Shown piece after piece: positions 1 through 64,000 of a DNA stretch of 64,000 bases. The notes below the pieces were generated by a model that saw only the letters and a list, made by a program, of their open reading frames with translations, made no database searches and was not told where the DNA came from. The first letter of the stretch is position 1, and every line of letters starts with the position of its first letter. Source of the stretch: Cristatella mucedo (Eukaryota; Bryozoa; Phylactolaemata; Cristatellidae); contig WPIO01000006.1 of NCBI GenBank assembly GCA_009760855.2, forward strand, positions 13,276,501-13,340,500. The letters run 5' to 3'. A program made the position numbers and the translations under genes.

Positions 1-797
1 ACAGCTGCCTCAATTTCAAAAGCTTCATTAAGAAGACTGCCTCTACAGCTAGCCATCACATCCGATCCCTATCCAAGATTAGAAGCTGTCTCCCACAGTG
101 GCTTGTAAAAAATTTAACTAGCTCCTTAGTTCTGTCTCGGCTTGATTATTGTAATTCCCTTTTGGCTGGGCTACCAAAGAAAGTTATTATGCCACTGCAG
201 CGGACTATGAATATGGCTGCAAGGCTGATCTTCAAGTCCCAGCGGTTTGAGCACGTGTCACCTTTGCTGAAAGAACAAGGATGGTTGCCGGTTGAGCAAA
301 GGATACAGAGCAAAGTTCTTATGCTGACCCACAAGGCCCGCCACGGCTTGGCTCCTTCGTACCTAGCTGAACTGCTGCATCAGTTTCAGCCTGTTTGCGC
401 CCTCAGGTCCTGTGTGGACAATAAATTAGCTGTCCCATTCCTCTGCTTAAAGACAGTTGGTGACAGAAGCTTTAGCTCTGCAGGTCCTAGACTGTGGAAC
501 TCGCTTCCACAATTCTTACGCAACGACATCTACTCTCCAACTGCCGACTATGGCACATCTTTTTCAGCGGTCCTGAACTGCTACTTCTATGCTACTCACT
601 ACCTCAACTGCTCTCCTAACTCTGCTATGCTTCCCACTTTCTCTTTGTTGCGTGAGACGAAGTCTGTTGGCTACCGAATGCGTACCGAAAGCCGCTTAGG
701 CTGTGAGTGCGCTATACAAAACTCTCCTTCGTAACACCCACTTGGTCTTTATGACTTTGTGGAGTTACTGACGGAGGTACATTACATTACATTCTGA
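1..797 (+). mobile_element. L2/CR1-like LINE, 3' part (family with ATTAC tail)
   Basis: From about 30 an open frame reads through to the stop at 734: FIKKTASTASHHIRSLSKIR, SRLDYCNSLLAGLP, LPVEQRIQSKVLMLTHKARH and GPRLWNSLPQFLRN. These are the conserved C-terminal motifs after the reverse transcriptase of L2/CR1-clade LINEs. It starts outside the window and ends with repeated ATTAC at 778-795. The most intact LINE end here, though non-autonomous as seen. Confidence 0.88.
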
Positions 798-3700
798 TTT
801 GGCAGCATTTGAAACCCAAGCTGTAACCCAGCCGTTCCTTGCAGCCAGGTCCGAGTGAATTGTCCCTGTGAGCTTACGAGTGTTGGCATATTTTTGCATG
901 CTACCTCCAGCTAAAATTTCTTTGATGTGCTTCCTTTCTAGTTAGTGGTGAGGGCAGGGGGCCAGGAGGACAGGTCCCCAGTTCGTCTGCAGAGTAGCAG
1001 TTTTCTCACTTTTAGCCACGATCTCGGGCATTTGGCTTCGGCTAGTTTTAACTAGAGCATGCTGAGCAACTATAGCAGCAGCAGGGTATTGCGAATATAG
1101 CCAGGAATAATAGCTGGGACCCATTAGTCAAGTCGAAGCGAGCGATCGAGTTAATCCGCCCGCGAGACCTATGTAACTTGTATACAATAAACTGAAGCTA
1201 AAAGCTTCCACACTGACAGAAGACACGAACTGGCAAGTTGACCAAATAATACGAGTTGGCCGACTAATAGGCAACATTAAGCAGGACGCTGGGCAGGTAG
1301 CTAAGTGAAAGAATGCCGTTAGCTGAGGGTTTCAAGCGAATTAATCAGAATGGCCACCGGTAGTTGGGTCATAGAGAATAGCGACTGCACAAGTTTTGGG
1401 GGAAGGGCAGCCTGATTAAATAGCTCAAACAGGGAGACTGCCCGTCGAGGGATGCCAGAGTTCTAACCTGAGTCCCCTGAGTGCTCGGCTTTGTACCTTT
1501 GTTCCTGTGGCTACTCTGCCAGATGCTTTTATCTTGTGCTGTAGAGGTTCAGGGCCCTGGCCATCGCTGGCATTCGCAGCTCTATACGGTAAGGTCTGCT
1601 GTGCTGGGATTTGGGAGTTCTTTTAGTTCAAGGGTAAACGTCAAGAAAATGCTGCCAATATATGTCCGAAATCGAATATTTGTCTAAGGTACTTTTCAAG
1701 AGACAAACATGTAGAAACATAGGGGGACTTGGCATGGCACTGACCGCGTGGCAGCACATTATGAAGCTGATTGGGTTTTTAAAAAGCCACCAGAGGAGGG
1801 CATTAGCTGTGGGGCCAGTGGAGCACCTGCTGAAACCACATTGACCCGCGCGGTCCATCTTGTTGCCGTCCTGCTTCTGTCCTTCGTCCGTCCTGCTTCG
1901 GACTCCCTTCTTGTAGGATGTTTGCTAGGTCGGTTTTCCTCCTGTCTTACTTTCGCCCGGCCTCCTACTAGCTCGGCCTAGCAGTGGTCGTGAGAAAAGG
2001 AAGGTAAGAAATGGGCCACAACGGGATGCACCTCCAGATAAATGCAAAACTTGAGGGATAGCCTTTATCGTCCGTTGCATCAAGATCTGATTCGTATATA
2101 TGAAGAGATTGCAGTATCTAATAAACAGGGGCTCTCGTTGAGTGTATCGATGATTTCTTCGGTCACGAGGTCTGTCGAAGCAATAAAGAAGGGCATGCCC
2201 TTGACGACACCCACGATTGGTCTTTAGTTCGGTCTTGCCTCCATCTTGGCCAAGAAGTGAAATCTGGCTGAGCTTCTACGTCTTCTATCGGTAGCCTTGC
2301 ATCCACCAGTCTTGGGACTGTCTCCACATTCTTTCCCCCAACGACTAAAGCAAGACGTAAGCCAAACCTAAGCACGGCCTAATTGTACTAGATTTCACCG
2401 GCTCATAACCGACTATGGTATCGACTTGCCTAGACACGATCAATGCCTGTAGCCGGTTTCTGAGAGGGGTGTTGTGATTCATATAAATGTAGGAGCTTCG
2501 CTTGAGTGATTCCTGCCGAGAATGGCACAGCTGCAGCCGCTGGTTTCGGCACCGGTTTGGTTGCCAATATGGTTGCCGGCACGTGAACCTGTGCCACTGT
2601 CGCCTCTGCCTGCGCCACCTTGCTGGTACTGGCTGCGCAAGCAAGAGTCTCGAGCAATCGGATGCAGGGCAATTGCAGGCACTCCTCCTGCCCAGTAGTC
2701 GGCTGCAGGGATGAATGCCCGTGCTGCTGCTGCCGCCTGCCCACGCGGGGCAGCTGCTGCCGTCTGCCCTAGTAGGGCAGCAGCTGCTGCCATCGCTCGG
2801 CCACCCTGCGGTCTCCTCTCCACCCCGGGCAGCCAAGCTTCGGTTGGATGTGGAATGACAGTGGAAGGACACCTCGACCTCGGGTCCACCAAACACGGCA
2901 TTTATGCAGCTCACTCGGCTGAGCCGACCGATCCCCTGCCAGTGGCCGCTGGCTGCCGGAGGTCGTAGCCGGCTTGCAAGTGCTCGGTTTGGAGCTGCTC
3001 CGGACTTCCGGCCGGTGCAGGCAGCAGCAGAGTCCGCCGATGCCCTTGCTGCCTGCCCACGGCTGCTCGGTCGGTCGGTCGGTCGGTCGGTCGGCTGTAG
3101 GGAAAAGTGGAGTGGCCGTGACCCGAGATCTGCCGGGTAACTCGATCGGGTCAGTGCAGCAGCTTCAGCCATGACGGACGACGGACACTCGGAGGCAGTC
3201 GCAGCTGGCCCTACTGTCTGACCGCCTCGCTTCGCGCGATTCGGTCGAGCCGCTGCTCGGCGGCAGTGCAGTGCACTAGCCGAGAAGCGCAAGCGCGCTC
3301 TCGCTCGAGTCTCAAACCTTCGGCTGTCGGCGGACCGCGTGGCGGCTTGCCTACTGGAGCTGGGCGTGCCTCACTCGCCCGTTGCACGCCCTGCCCAGCT
3401 CTGGCGCTTCGAGCTGTCATCACGCGAGGCAGCGATCGGCTCCTATCGATCGTTGTCAGAGCGATGCTGAGGCCACTGTGGAGCAACTGCCACTCAGTCA
3501 CTGCCGCTCCTGCCGAGCTTCGGCAATAGAATCGTCTATGCGTGGCTGGAAACCCTCGATATGGTGCATATGTGGCAGACGAACGAATTGCACGCTTTCG
3601 CACGTACCAGAGACCGAGGCCGAGCTGCCGCTAACGTGTGTGCCAGTCTCGCCGGGTCCAGATCGGTTTTTGCGCTGCCCGTCACCTTCGGCTGAGTTAG

Positions 3701-5159
3701 CACTGGTGCCCCTCCCCTCTTTTCTCTCGCTGGCTTCTTGCTCGCCTAAGGAACGTCTGCCGCTGCGCGGCCTTGGCAAGCTCGGCAAAGATGGCGGCAC
3801 GCCATTGCCGTCCGCGTGGACGCGCGGAAGCCGAGGGGAGTGCTCGGCTGGCTCGCAGAGCCAGCCGAGATGCATCAGCCAATGGTAGAGCGCTCCGAGA
3901 GCGCCGGTGAAGCTGCCGCCACTCAAGGCGTCTCCGTTGTCTTGGCGGAGGTCATGGTGGAGTCCGTGGTGCGGACTAGCTGCGCCAGAAGAGGCAAAGT
4001 GCGCCGACTAGCGCTGACGGTGGCTTGCTCGAGTCTACACACTTCTTCGGCGCATGGCAGTGCCGATGTTCTGCCCGTGTGAACGAATCGCGAGCAAGCG
4101 CCCAGGGAGCACAACTTCATCGAAAGCTTTCTCGCCAAGTGCATCCTGTCCCTAAGCGAATCCCGAGCACGAGGAATTTTACGGCCTCGCCGTCACCACG
4201 TGCACGGCGAAGATAAAGACTAGTAGCTTGTCCTCGGCTGCGTTTCAATGTCCCCTGCTATGCTAATAAAAAAAGCACGATGACGTGTAAGTGCAAGCCT
4301 ACTAGGTTGTTCAGGTGCACACACACAGGCTGCCCAAGTTTCAGACTGCAGTGTCCGTGTGCCGAGCTCGCTCTGATGCAATGGCAGCAATGACGACAGC
4401 TGCTCCGGCATCCTTCGAAGAATGTTGCAAGCCGTTGTGCAGACTATGTCACCACTCTGAGCAGGACACTCCTGCAGCGTTTACAGAGGCATCAGGTTAC
4501 ACAGTAGCAGCTGCCGAAACGTTGCAACCATCTGGCAGGACTCTAAAACTGTTTACAGAAATCTGTCGGGGCCAACGAGACCAGTCCGGAATATAGCAGC
4601 TGAAAGGAGCCATCCGGCACTGAGCTGTGTGCTCTTCCGAATTCGCTCAGCGAATCACTGCAGCGCCATTTCTCCACTGAGCCGACCGAGCGAGCCACGA
4701 GCCTCCTGTCTTGACCGAGGCAAGCATCCTGCAGCTGGTTGGTCTGACGACTAGATGCAGCGCTCGCACACTGCACTGCAGCATCGAGAGTGCGTGTCGA
4801 TTCTGGTCCTGTTCACTTCGTGGACGACAGACGCAAATCTCATGCTATGCACTGTCCTCATCTTGGGTTCCAGCAGTGCAGGATTTCGTCGAGCTCCCAC
4901 TGTCTCCCCTGTCGTAGGTCTTGAGGTAACTCCAAGGCTGGTTTTGTCCATGAGAGACTCAAGTCTGAGGGCGAATGTGTGTGCTCGCGTTTGGCTCGGC
5001 TGCTCTGTCAAAGATCGGTTTAGCAATCTACAATGCTGCATAGGCAGCAAGTTCTCCTAGGCTGGCTGGCAAATTAATCGTGTTAATTTATTTAATACCC
5101 GGTGGCAATGGTAAGACTAAACTGCCTCGGGCCAGCGCGACTTAAACCAGAATAAAGAT
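798..5159. other. Gene-free upstream DNA with CpG-rich part
   Basis: No supported exon. From about 2490 to 4260 the sequence is GC- and CpG-rich with a (GGTC)n run near 3068-3100, which could mark a CpG island or upstream promoter of SHANK. Long open frames on both strands (for example 2345-3292 on -) show no family similarity and follow from the base composition. Confidence 0.5.
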
Positions 5160-44117
<38,958 letters not shown>

Positions 44118-44305
44118 GGGAGGTGCTGAGCGAGACGACGGTGCTGCTAAGTTGGACGCGCCCCTCTCGCTGTAACTGTGGCTGAATCTGACGACGTGAG
44201 AGCGCTCTTGGCACACTGCCCCGCCGGTCCGAAATGCGCACCGGTAGCTCTGTGTGCACGTGTACCCCGAATGCATGCAAGTGACAGCGGGATGAACACA
44301 CGCGA

Positions 44306-44629
<324 letters not shown>

Positions 44630-45062
44630 CAGTCGCGTTACCTCGGGTGGTTGCCGGCAGCCTCCTCGGTGCTGCCTACAGTCTTGCCAGTAGCTGCAGC
44701 GACTCGCTAAAGGACCTAATCGGTCGAACCTAATCGACTGGCTCGCCAGCCGGTGTCGCCTCTTGCATCACCCGCTCGTCGGGACAGGGTCTCTTCGAGT
44801 GACCCCACGTGACCTGTGACCTGTCCGGCGACCTGTGCTGCTGTCGCTGGACCGAGCCGCTCTGTGTTGCTGCTGCTGGGCGACTAGAAAGAAGCGCTCG
44901 CCCTTGCCTCAAGCAGAGCTGCCCTTAGCTGCTGCCTCTGTTCGTGAAGCTTCCTGCGTCTGCCCCCCCCCACCCCCGCTGCTCTCTATACTATCCGGAT
45001 GGTTTTGCTTCCGGCATGCTTTGGCGAGTGCGCTGTCAACTCGTTTGCACACTGAATGCCAA

Positions 45063-45068
45063 AATAAA
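45063..45068 (+). promoter_or_regulatory. Probable SHANK polyadenylation signal AATAAA
   Basis: First canonical AATAAA after the SHANK stop, about 945 nt downstream. It implies a 3' UTR that includes the CT microsatellite at 44310-44626. No cleavage site can be verified from sequence. Confidence 0.5.
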
Positions 45069-45744
45069 CCACGAGATGCGGCCTACTGCAGCTTGCAAAG
45101 TTAAGCGCCTGCCAAGACCACCGTTACAGACATCTGAAGCTGCCGATTAGTAGGCTGGCTGTGCTACTACAGTTTCTGGCATGTTTAGTGCATTATAATC
45201 GACTACTAGTAGCTTCGTAAGGATGACAATAGGTATGGCACCGCCAAAACGAAGGCGGTGACTCTGAGCTCAGAGCCTGCCGCGCTGCTCTGGACGAGTT
45301 GCGCACGTTGGGCGCTGCACCTGCCAGAGGCTGCCTGTCTGGCAACGGTGCACTATTCGCCCTGGTTTTGTGGCGACCACAGTCACAGCTCGGGCTGCGG
45401 CGCCCGGAGCAACGTGTGGCTGCTATCGTGCACGTGGCTGACCTTTCCGTATCGCTTCAGTTGACCCGTCTCGACGTGTGCAGCAAGTGTGAGCGTGCAC
45501 CCGACTTGCGTGCGCACGTGCCCATGCTCTTGCACTGCCACGCTGCAGCTCTTGTAACCCGATGGAAAGGGCATGCCAACCACCAAGATTGGCTGATTTG
45601 GACAGGGTCAAGGTTAATCGCCTTTAGAATGCTTAGCTCCTCTTTTTTTTTATCAAACTTCTTCCTGAGGCACAGTGCTGCAGTTGCTCGCTAATCACTG
45701 CCAGGAGTCAGCATGCAGACTTGGGTGAAGTCTCTCTGCCTCTG
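45069..45744. other. Intergenic DNA after SHANK
   Basis: No gene recognised. Confidence 0.4.
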
Positions 45745-46955
45745 TTATGCTTGATGTTTCGGCAGCGTTCGATACTAATAATCACCAAGTTCTTTTTTAC
45801 CGTCTCCTATTTCGCCTGGGCAAAGCCGGCATGGCACCACAATGGTTTAGGTCCTGTCTCAGTGGGAGACTCCAGATCATCGATGTTAATGGGTAACAGT
45901 AATCCCAATAACTTCTAAAGGGGGGTGGGATACCCCAGGGGTCGGTGCTTGATCCAGGTCTATTCACAATTTGTACTCTCACTCTTGGTGGTGTTATTGC
46001 CAAGCACAATCTAGGCGTTCACCTCTATGCAGATCACACACAGTTGTACCTATGTTTTGATCCCTTCCAGCACGTTAAACTCTCAACTCCCTTGCTGCAT
46101 GTATTGCTGATATCCTCATATGGATGACAGCAAAGTTTCCCAAATCGAATGACAGTAAAACACCAACTTATCAGATATTGGCAAACCTAATGTGCTTTCA
46201 GACCTTGGAACACTCATCGCTCAACATCGGTTCTGCCAGAATATCTCCTGCGGCATCTGCACGAAAATTCTAGGAGTCCTTATCCAAAGTGACCTTTCAC
46301 TAGACGACCACATCAGCTACACAATCAAGTCTGCCTACCACCCTAAAATTTCCAAAATTCGTGCAATCGGGTGCTTGCAGCTGGTGAACACTCTGCTTGG
46401 CTGTCGTGAGCGTAGCAGCTGCCACATCACACCACTTGTCGACCTGCCCTGGCTCCCAGTCAAGCAGCATAATGACATCAAGGTTTTGTCTCTTTAAGGA
46501 CCATTCATTCTCTGGCTCCAGCCTACCTATCAGAACTACATACCCGATCAGGCATACCGACCCAGTAGGCATCCTCCTAACACCCGGTGACTTATGACTC
46601 AATTCGTTTAGCTGAGCATCGAGCCTCAAATCATTTGGAGACTGCCTATCGTGTGTGCATGCTCCCAAAGCCTGGAATTCACTCCCAACTGACGTCACAA
46701 CATCCCTGACTTGACGATGTTTAAAAGGAAGCTAAAATGCACCAATTCCTCACAGCATTGGCCGCGTCCTTGTGATTTGTCCTTTTATGTGCTTATGCGT
46801 GAGGACACTGGTTGTTACTGATAACCGTTGTTTGCCTGCAGACACTGCATGCATAACCATATGGCCATGCTTCTTTTACAGCATATGTAAGTGCCGAGAA
46901 AGAGATCCGATTTTCTGAAGGAGCTATGCGAATGTATTATTATTATAATTATTAG
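45745..46955 (+). mobile_element. L2-like LINE, RT domain to 3' end (ATT tail)
   Basis: With frameshifts: MLDVSAAFDTNNHQVLFYRL, then LGKAGMAPQWFRSCLSGRLQ, a GVPQGSVLGP-like stretch, the ADDTQLYLCFD equivalent, LDDHISYTIKSAY, and the 3' end CCGAGAAAGAGATCCGATTT with (ATT)n at about 46935-46955. The most complete ATT-family copy here, but with many stops. Confidence 0.85.
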
Positions 46956-47279
46956 TCATGAATCTTTTGCGTTTCTTGCTGGCTGACCAATCTTGTTGCT
47001 GATTCATTCTTGTTTTTTGGAAGTGCACAGAAAAGATTTAGTTGCCCTATGGGAGACACGCAATCCTATTATTATTATTAATATCATCTTGCAGAGGTAT
47101 GGGAGTTCTCGAGAATAGATACAGGTGACGAACTATTCTTAATTTGCTGTCTCGGCTCTAGACGCTTGTAACTCTTTACTTGAGTGTCTTCCTGCCTAAG
47201 CAATACACCGCTTACGGTAGATGCAAAACTGTGCAGCAGGCCTGCCTGTCGTGAATGTTGCAAATATCGCATACACCAC

Positions 47280-47640
47280 TTATTTCCGAATCGATGTCCG
47301 ATCGTTCACTTTAGGTCCATTCATTTGCTTGCTTCGACCCGGCTATTGAAATTCTAGTGAGTTCTAAATGTGTATCGTTCAGGCTCCCTATCACAGCACT
47401 TACCAGGCTGACTCAAGTCATTTAGCTGTCCATCTAACCAACTTCAAATCCTTTTTAAAGACACTGCATTTAAGTTTGTGTGCTCACAAAGCCCGGAACC
47501 CACCCGACTGACGTCACAACACCCCCGGCTTGACATTTAGCGAAGCCAAAAACTAAAATTTTCCTCCCAGCATTTGCCCCATCTGTGTGAATTGTCGTTT
47601 ACGTGCCTATGCATGCTCAAAATTGTGCATTTATTAAAAA
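47280..47640 (+). mobile_element. L2-like LINE C-terminal fragment
   Basis: HKARNPPD and DVTTPPA-like residues parallel the copy at 57580-58440 (FSETNC...DVTTPPDLTTFKK). Confidence 0.55.
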
Positions 47641-48434
47641 TCAGTTGACATGCTTAATTTCTGACATGCAAATCACCTAGAAGGTGATTTGGTTCTTAAA
47701 ATTGTCTTTAAAAAATCGGACATGTACGAGGTTTCGACCTTGGCAGTAACGTTACAGACAATTCCAAGTAATACGGACTTAAATTTAAGTCTCCCCAAAA
47801 ATTCCTTGCTATGAACTTGAGAATAAGTAAGTAGAATAGTAGTGATGTAACAGGCGGTTGGAAGGAATGCTTTAGCATCGGAAGCAGGGGAGATGCTGTC
47901 GAGGACGGATCGTAGTAAGACCCGTAGAGCAAAAGATCCTCACACAAACCTTGCTCTAGGTCTACAGGACCAGAAAATTGGCCACGTGAAGCATTATATG
48001 TAAACGGTCTGTTTTTAGAGGCTGCTTGCTTCCATAATGTGAAACTACACAACTAACTGCAGCATTAGTTGGTTCGTTGCAATAAGTGGACTTGGAATCA
48101 ATTTCCAAAATCCTGTATATTTAAAGACTACCCTTTCTATGCCTGCTTCTAGGAACTAGGAAGCTACTGAAAACTGACAGCTACATGTACGTGTAGATGG
48201 CGACAATATTATCTAATACAATTGCTTGCTGTCGGTCGAAATGGATCAAATGGTGTCACTCTGGACTCTGGTACTGGAGATCACCTCGTAGGGTTTATCG
48301 TAGAGTTTTGCACTTTCTTTCTAGTGCTACAGTATCCATTAGCACGATATTCAGCATTAATAATTAATAATCGGCATTAATACTTCCAGATGATCCAGCT
48401 GACAGTGTGCATGTCATCCCTAACCATGTTATTC
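47641..48434. other. Intergenic DNA between LINE fragments
   Basis: Nothing recognised. Confidence 0.4.
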
Positions 48435-48556
48435 CTGTTGTTAATTGAGCATGCTACCACAAACCATTCGATCGCACTTCCTTTGTAGCAGATGTGAAGC
48501 GCCTAGAGATTGAGTTCTCAGGGGGTGTTATATCAAATGCATTATTATTTTTAAGA
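48435..48556 (+). mobile_element. LINE 3'-end stub, ATT-tail family
   Basis: GCAGATGTGAAGCGCCTAGA...GAGTTCTCAGGGGGTGTTAT then ATTATTATT matches the 3' end of the copy at 57580-58738. Confidence 0.75.
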
Positions 48557-48601
48557 CAGAAAGACCAAGTCAAGATCCGAGTTATCGCTATAGCAGAGAT
48601 C

Positions 48602-48861
<260 letters not shown>

Positions 48862-49911
48862 ACAAACTAAAAAATGCCAGTTATGTACAACTACAGGATC
48901 AATGCACGTTTTTATCCAGTTGCCGAGTGCAGCTGGTACAGAGCTAGATTTTGCTCTCATGAAAAACGCAGGCTGCAACGCTTTTGCTGTTCTTTTTCAG
49001 CTTGGTGACTCTGCGGTGACTACTGCAAAACTGCTGCTAACAGCAACAAGAAAATAAGCACAGAAACCGAGATTAAAAGACATTTGGGTAGCTTAATGCA
49101 TGCAGTGTGCCGAACGTACAGAAACAGGGGTTTCAAGGATGACCTGCATGACGGTCCAGCAGCAGACTGTGGCATAACAATCGGCGCCACCGTCGGTACT
49201 ATCGTATCGTATGGCACCTTAATACTATCAGACGACGGCCCATTGTTATGGCTGAGTGCAAGGCCAAATGTTCATGCTTGCTCTGCTTGCCTGGCTGAAT
49301 GCAGCAGCTGCTGCAACTAGGTGAACCGATGAACCAGCTTTGCTCGGCCACCACTGGCCTGCTCTGATGCAGAGGCCGGTGCATAATAAATAACTACGGC
49401 TGCTGGGACGATGGCAGACGATAGCAGCCGAGTTCCAAAAATTCAGCCAAAAAGTGCGCGGATGGTCATTTGCTTGCACTGGTAGCAGGCTTAGTATCCT
49501 TGCTTACTTCTTCACTCTTGGCATTTCATTCAGTGAGCTCGCTCCTTACTTGGCGGCACCAGCCGATTCCAGATCGAACTGCTGCAAGCACAAGATTAGA
49601 AGATCAGCCACAGTGGCAGCAGCAAGTTCACACAGCAGACGCCAAGTAGAGAGCTGGCCGCAGTGAAGTGAACAGGGGCACATACGCTTGGCCTGGACAG
49701 CAAAGCCTTGGCGCAAAGGGACGCCCCGCAAATCCGCCTTAGATCCGACACCAGCACAGTAGTGCGTCCAGGTGCACCCATCTCGGGCACGTGACTAGTG
49801 AGCACGGCTAGCTTCCTACGACGGCTTCCGCCAGATCCCTGCAGCCAAAGCAGAAGCAAAAAAGAAACTCGAGCGTAACCGGCGGTTTGAGCTACTCTCT
49901 GTTGGCCGGCT
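48862..49911. other. Intergenic or RABL2 3' UTR DNA
   Basis: Downstream of the RABL2 stop on -. No clear polyadenylation signal or repeat recognised. Confidence 0.4.
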
Positions 49912-61719
<11,808 letters not shown>

Positions 61720-61806
61720 TACTGCAACCGTGCCGGACGGAAATCAGCGAGCCCATTTGTTGCATATTGCGCTTCCGGTTGTTCCCCGTAGCCTCCTGAC
61801 TGGAGA
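61720..61806. promoter_or_regulatory. Bidirectional promoter between RABL2 and renalase-like gene
   Basis: Only 87 bp separate the two divergent start codons, so both 5' UTRs and promoters must overlap or extend into each gene. No good TATA box is seen. GCTTCCGGTT at 61771-61780 carries an ETS/GABP-type core (CCGGAAGC on the - strand), common in TATA-less bidirectional promoters. Confidence 0.7.
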
Positions 61807-62487
<681 letters not shown>

Positions 62488-63377
62488 GTGAGCCGTCTCG
62501 AGGCAGCTGCTTCCCCACGCTGCTCTGGGCTGGGGAAGCAGCGGCGTCTTTTTTTTCTGCGGGCGGGATGAGCGGCGCCGACTCAGCCGCCGTTCGCGGT
62601 TCGTCTAAGCACATGCCTATGTGTGACTGTGTGCCTTGAGCTTCCGATGTGCAAGAACTGAGCGACTGGTGAGTGCACGCCCAGTCAACGGGATGTTTGA
62701 ATGTTTACCATCATATTTCGACGCCATGCTACCGAGCAGTCGTCGTCTGCTTCCTGTAGCATTGAGTCGGCCCAGCGGTAAGGGTCATCTTAAGATAGAC
62801 TGTAAACTCCTGCCAATCCGATAGCCGAAAGCTGCGACACGGCTGCTGCTTTCGGCATTGCGGCCGCAAGTGGCCGACTGGCGTAAGATTGACTCGCGGC
62901 GAGAAACTGAAAGCTCAATTCAGGCAATCTCCTGGGAGGAGTCGTGGCCGTCGGCCAGCAGGCTGATCTGATAACCGTGTCGTGATGCGATGCGTGTACC
63001 CGCCGCGGCCCTCTTTGCTAGAGGGCAGGGAGACAGAGCATACAGAGAAGCTGCCGTCTAGCTTCGGCGAACGTGCTTCGCTGCAGAGGTCCGGGTCGGC
63101 TTACCACTGGGAAGCTCGCGCTCAGAATCCAGAGACCCTTCGCTGGGATCCTTCGTGGCTGGTGCTTGCATTTAGTATTCGCTAATCGCTAGCTCACCGG
63201 CTGTGCCGTGCCTTGACGTGTGCGAGCGCATCTGCTGCTGACACGTCCGCCGATGCTGGCATGTCCGCCGATGCTGGCATGTCCGCCGAGCCGGCATCGC
63301 TCGTTGCAGCCGTCAAACGCCTCGGAAGGAAGCAGTCAAAGCAGCTGCTCTATTCTTGAAGACACTGTACTTGAGAG
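62488..63377 (+). other. Renalase-like gene, unresolved intron/exon region
   Basis: GC-rich sequence after exon 3. A CTGCAG acceptor near 63086 followed by an open stretch could be an exon, but its residues do not convincingly match renalase. An 18-bp tandem repeat lies at 63245-63297. Confidence 0.4.
63245..63297. repeat. 18-bp tandem repeat, 3 units
   Basis: GTCCGCCGATGCTGGCAT twice, then a 17-bp variant. Confidence 0.9.
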
Positions 63378-63389
63378 ATGAAAGAGAGG

Positions 63390-63476
<87 letters not shown>

Positions 63477-63491
63477 GAGAGGGGAGAGAGG

Positions 63492-63575
<84 letters not shown>

Positions 63576-63662
63576 TTGAGAGAGAAAGAGAATGAGGGGG
63601 ATAGTGCAGAGAGACGGAGAGAGAGTGGAGATACAGAGAGAGAGAGAGACAGAGACAGAGAG
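63378..63662. repeat. (GA)n microsatellite
   Basis: Two long GA blocks separated by GGAGAGGAGAGGGGAG, then degenerate GA to 63662. Confidence 0.96.
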
Positions 63663-64000
63663 GCCGTCAGCAAAGGTGGCTGCTCGCTGAGCAGTTTCTG
63701 GCATACTTCGAGACGCCTGGCTTGCGACTCGGTCAGCCGGCGAGAAGCAGGCGGTGGCAGCAGTGCGGGTGGAAGAAATGCTGCTCACTAGGTGGTGGCA
63801 GCAGCAGCAGCAGCGCACCCTGGCATCTGTGCTCTGGCACACGGGCTATAGGCGCCATGATGTGCGCCCAAATGCACGCCAATGACCTGCTATTGAATAG
63901 TTATAGCATATCGTTACAATACAATTAATAATCATACTAATAATCAGACATTTATGTAATACCTTAAGAGAAATAAATTGTCTTTCTTTGCACCTCTTCC
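63663..64000. other. Window end, unassigned
   Basis: Unique-looking DNA with a short CAG run; presumably still in or near the renalase-like gene. No exon recognised. Confidence 0.35.

Noticed and set aside
162-734. Intact host gene in the first kilobase
   Set aside because: The residues (RLDYCNSLLAGLP, LWNSLPQFLR) are the C-terminus of an L2/CR1 LINE polyprotein.
2345-3292. 315-codon open frame on - strand in CpG-rich DNA
   Set aside because: No family similarity, no splice or codon-position support; long open frames are expected at this GC content.
62640-62672. Small renalase exon with residues DVQELSDW
   Set aside because: DVQEL occurs much later in renalase, and the acceptor is poor; likely coincidence.

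Overview
This is nuclear DNA of an animal, almost certainly an invertebrate. Reasons: many-exon genes with GT-AG introns, metazoan gene families (the synaptic scaffold SHANK, the ciliary GTPase RABL2, renalase), many degraded L2/CR1-type LINEs and tRNA-headed SINEs, long (GA)n/(CT)n and (CA)n microsatellites, and a piece of animal-type mitochondrial DNA. I cannot name the species; the mitochondrial piece (trnC, probable trnD, 5' part of rrnS) is the best lead.

Layout. (1) 1-5159: a truncated L2-like LINE, then gene-free, partly CpG-rich DNA. (2) 5160-45068, + strand: one SHANK-family gene. I resolved 18 exons with matching splice phases plus a provisional first exon, giving about 1,640 residues ordered SPN/ubiquitin-like fold, ankyrin repeats, Ser/Gly linker, class I PDZ, long Pro/Ala/Ser-rich region and C-terminal SAM. 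No SH3 domain was found. Its introns hold the mitochondrial insertion (about 7350-8195), LINE and SINE copies, a TIR element (17.7-18.5 kb) and microsatellites. (3) 45069-49911: intergenic DNA full of LINE remnants. (4) 49912-61719, - strand: a complete RABL2-like GTPase gene in 8 exons, including a 30-nt microexon; 260 residues with all G motifs. (5) From 61807, + strand: the first three exons of a renalase-like FAD oxidoreductase; the rest is unresolved or outside the window.

Relationships. SHANK and RABL2 converge tail to tail, the relative orientation of SHANK3 and RABL2B at human 22q13.33, so this may be an ancient linkage. RABL2 and the renalase-like gene are head to head with 87 bp between start codons, suggesting a bidirectional promoter; it carries an ETS-type core. 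Most of the remaining sequence is transposon and microsatellite DNA. One SINE family shares its 3' tail with the local L2-like LINE, a LINE/SINE partnership. No CRISPR array, operon or prokaryotic feature is present.
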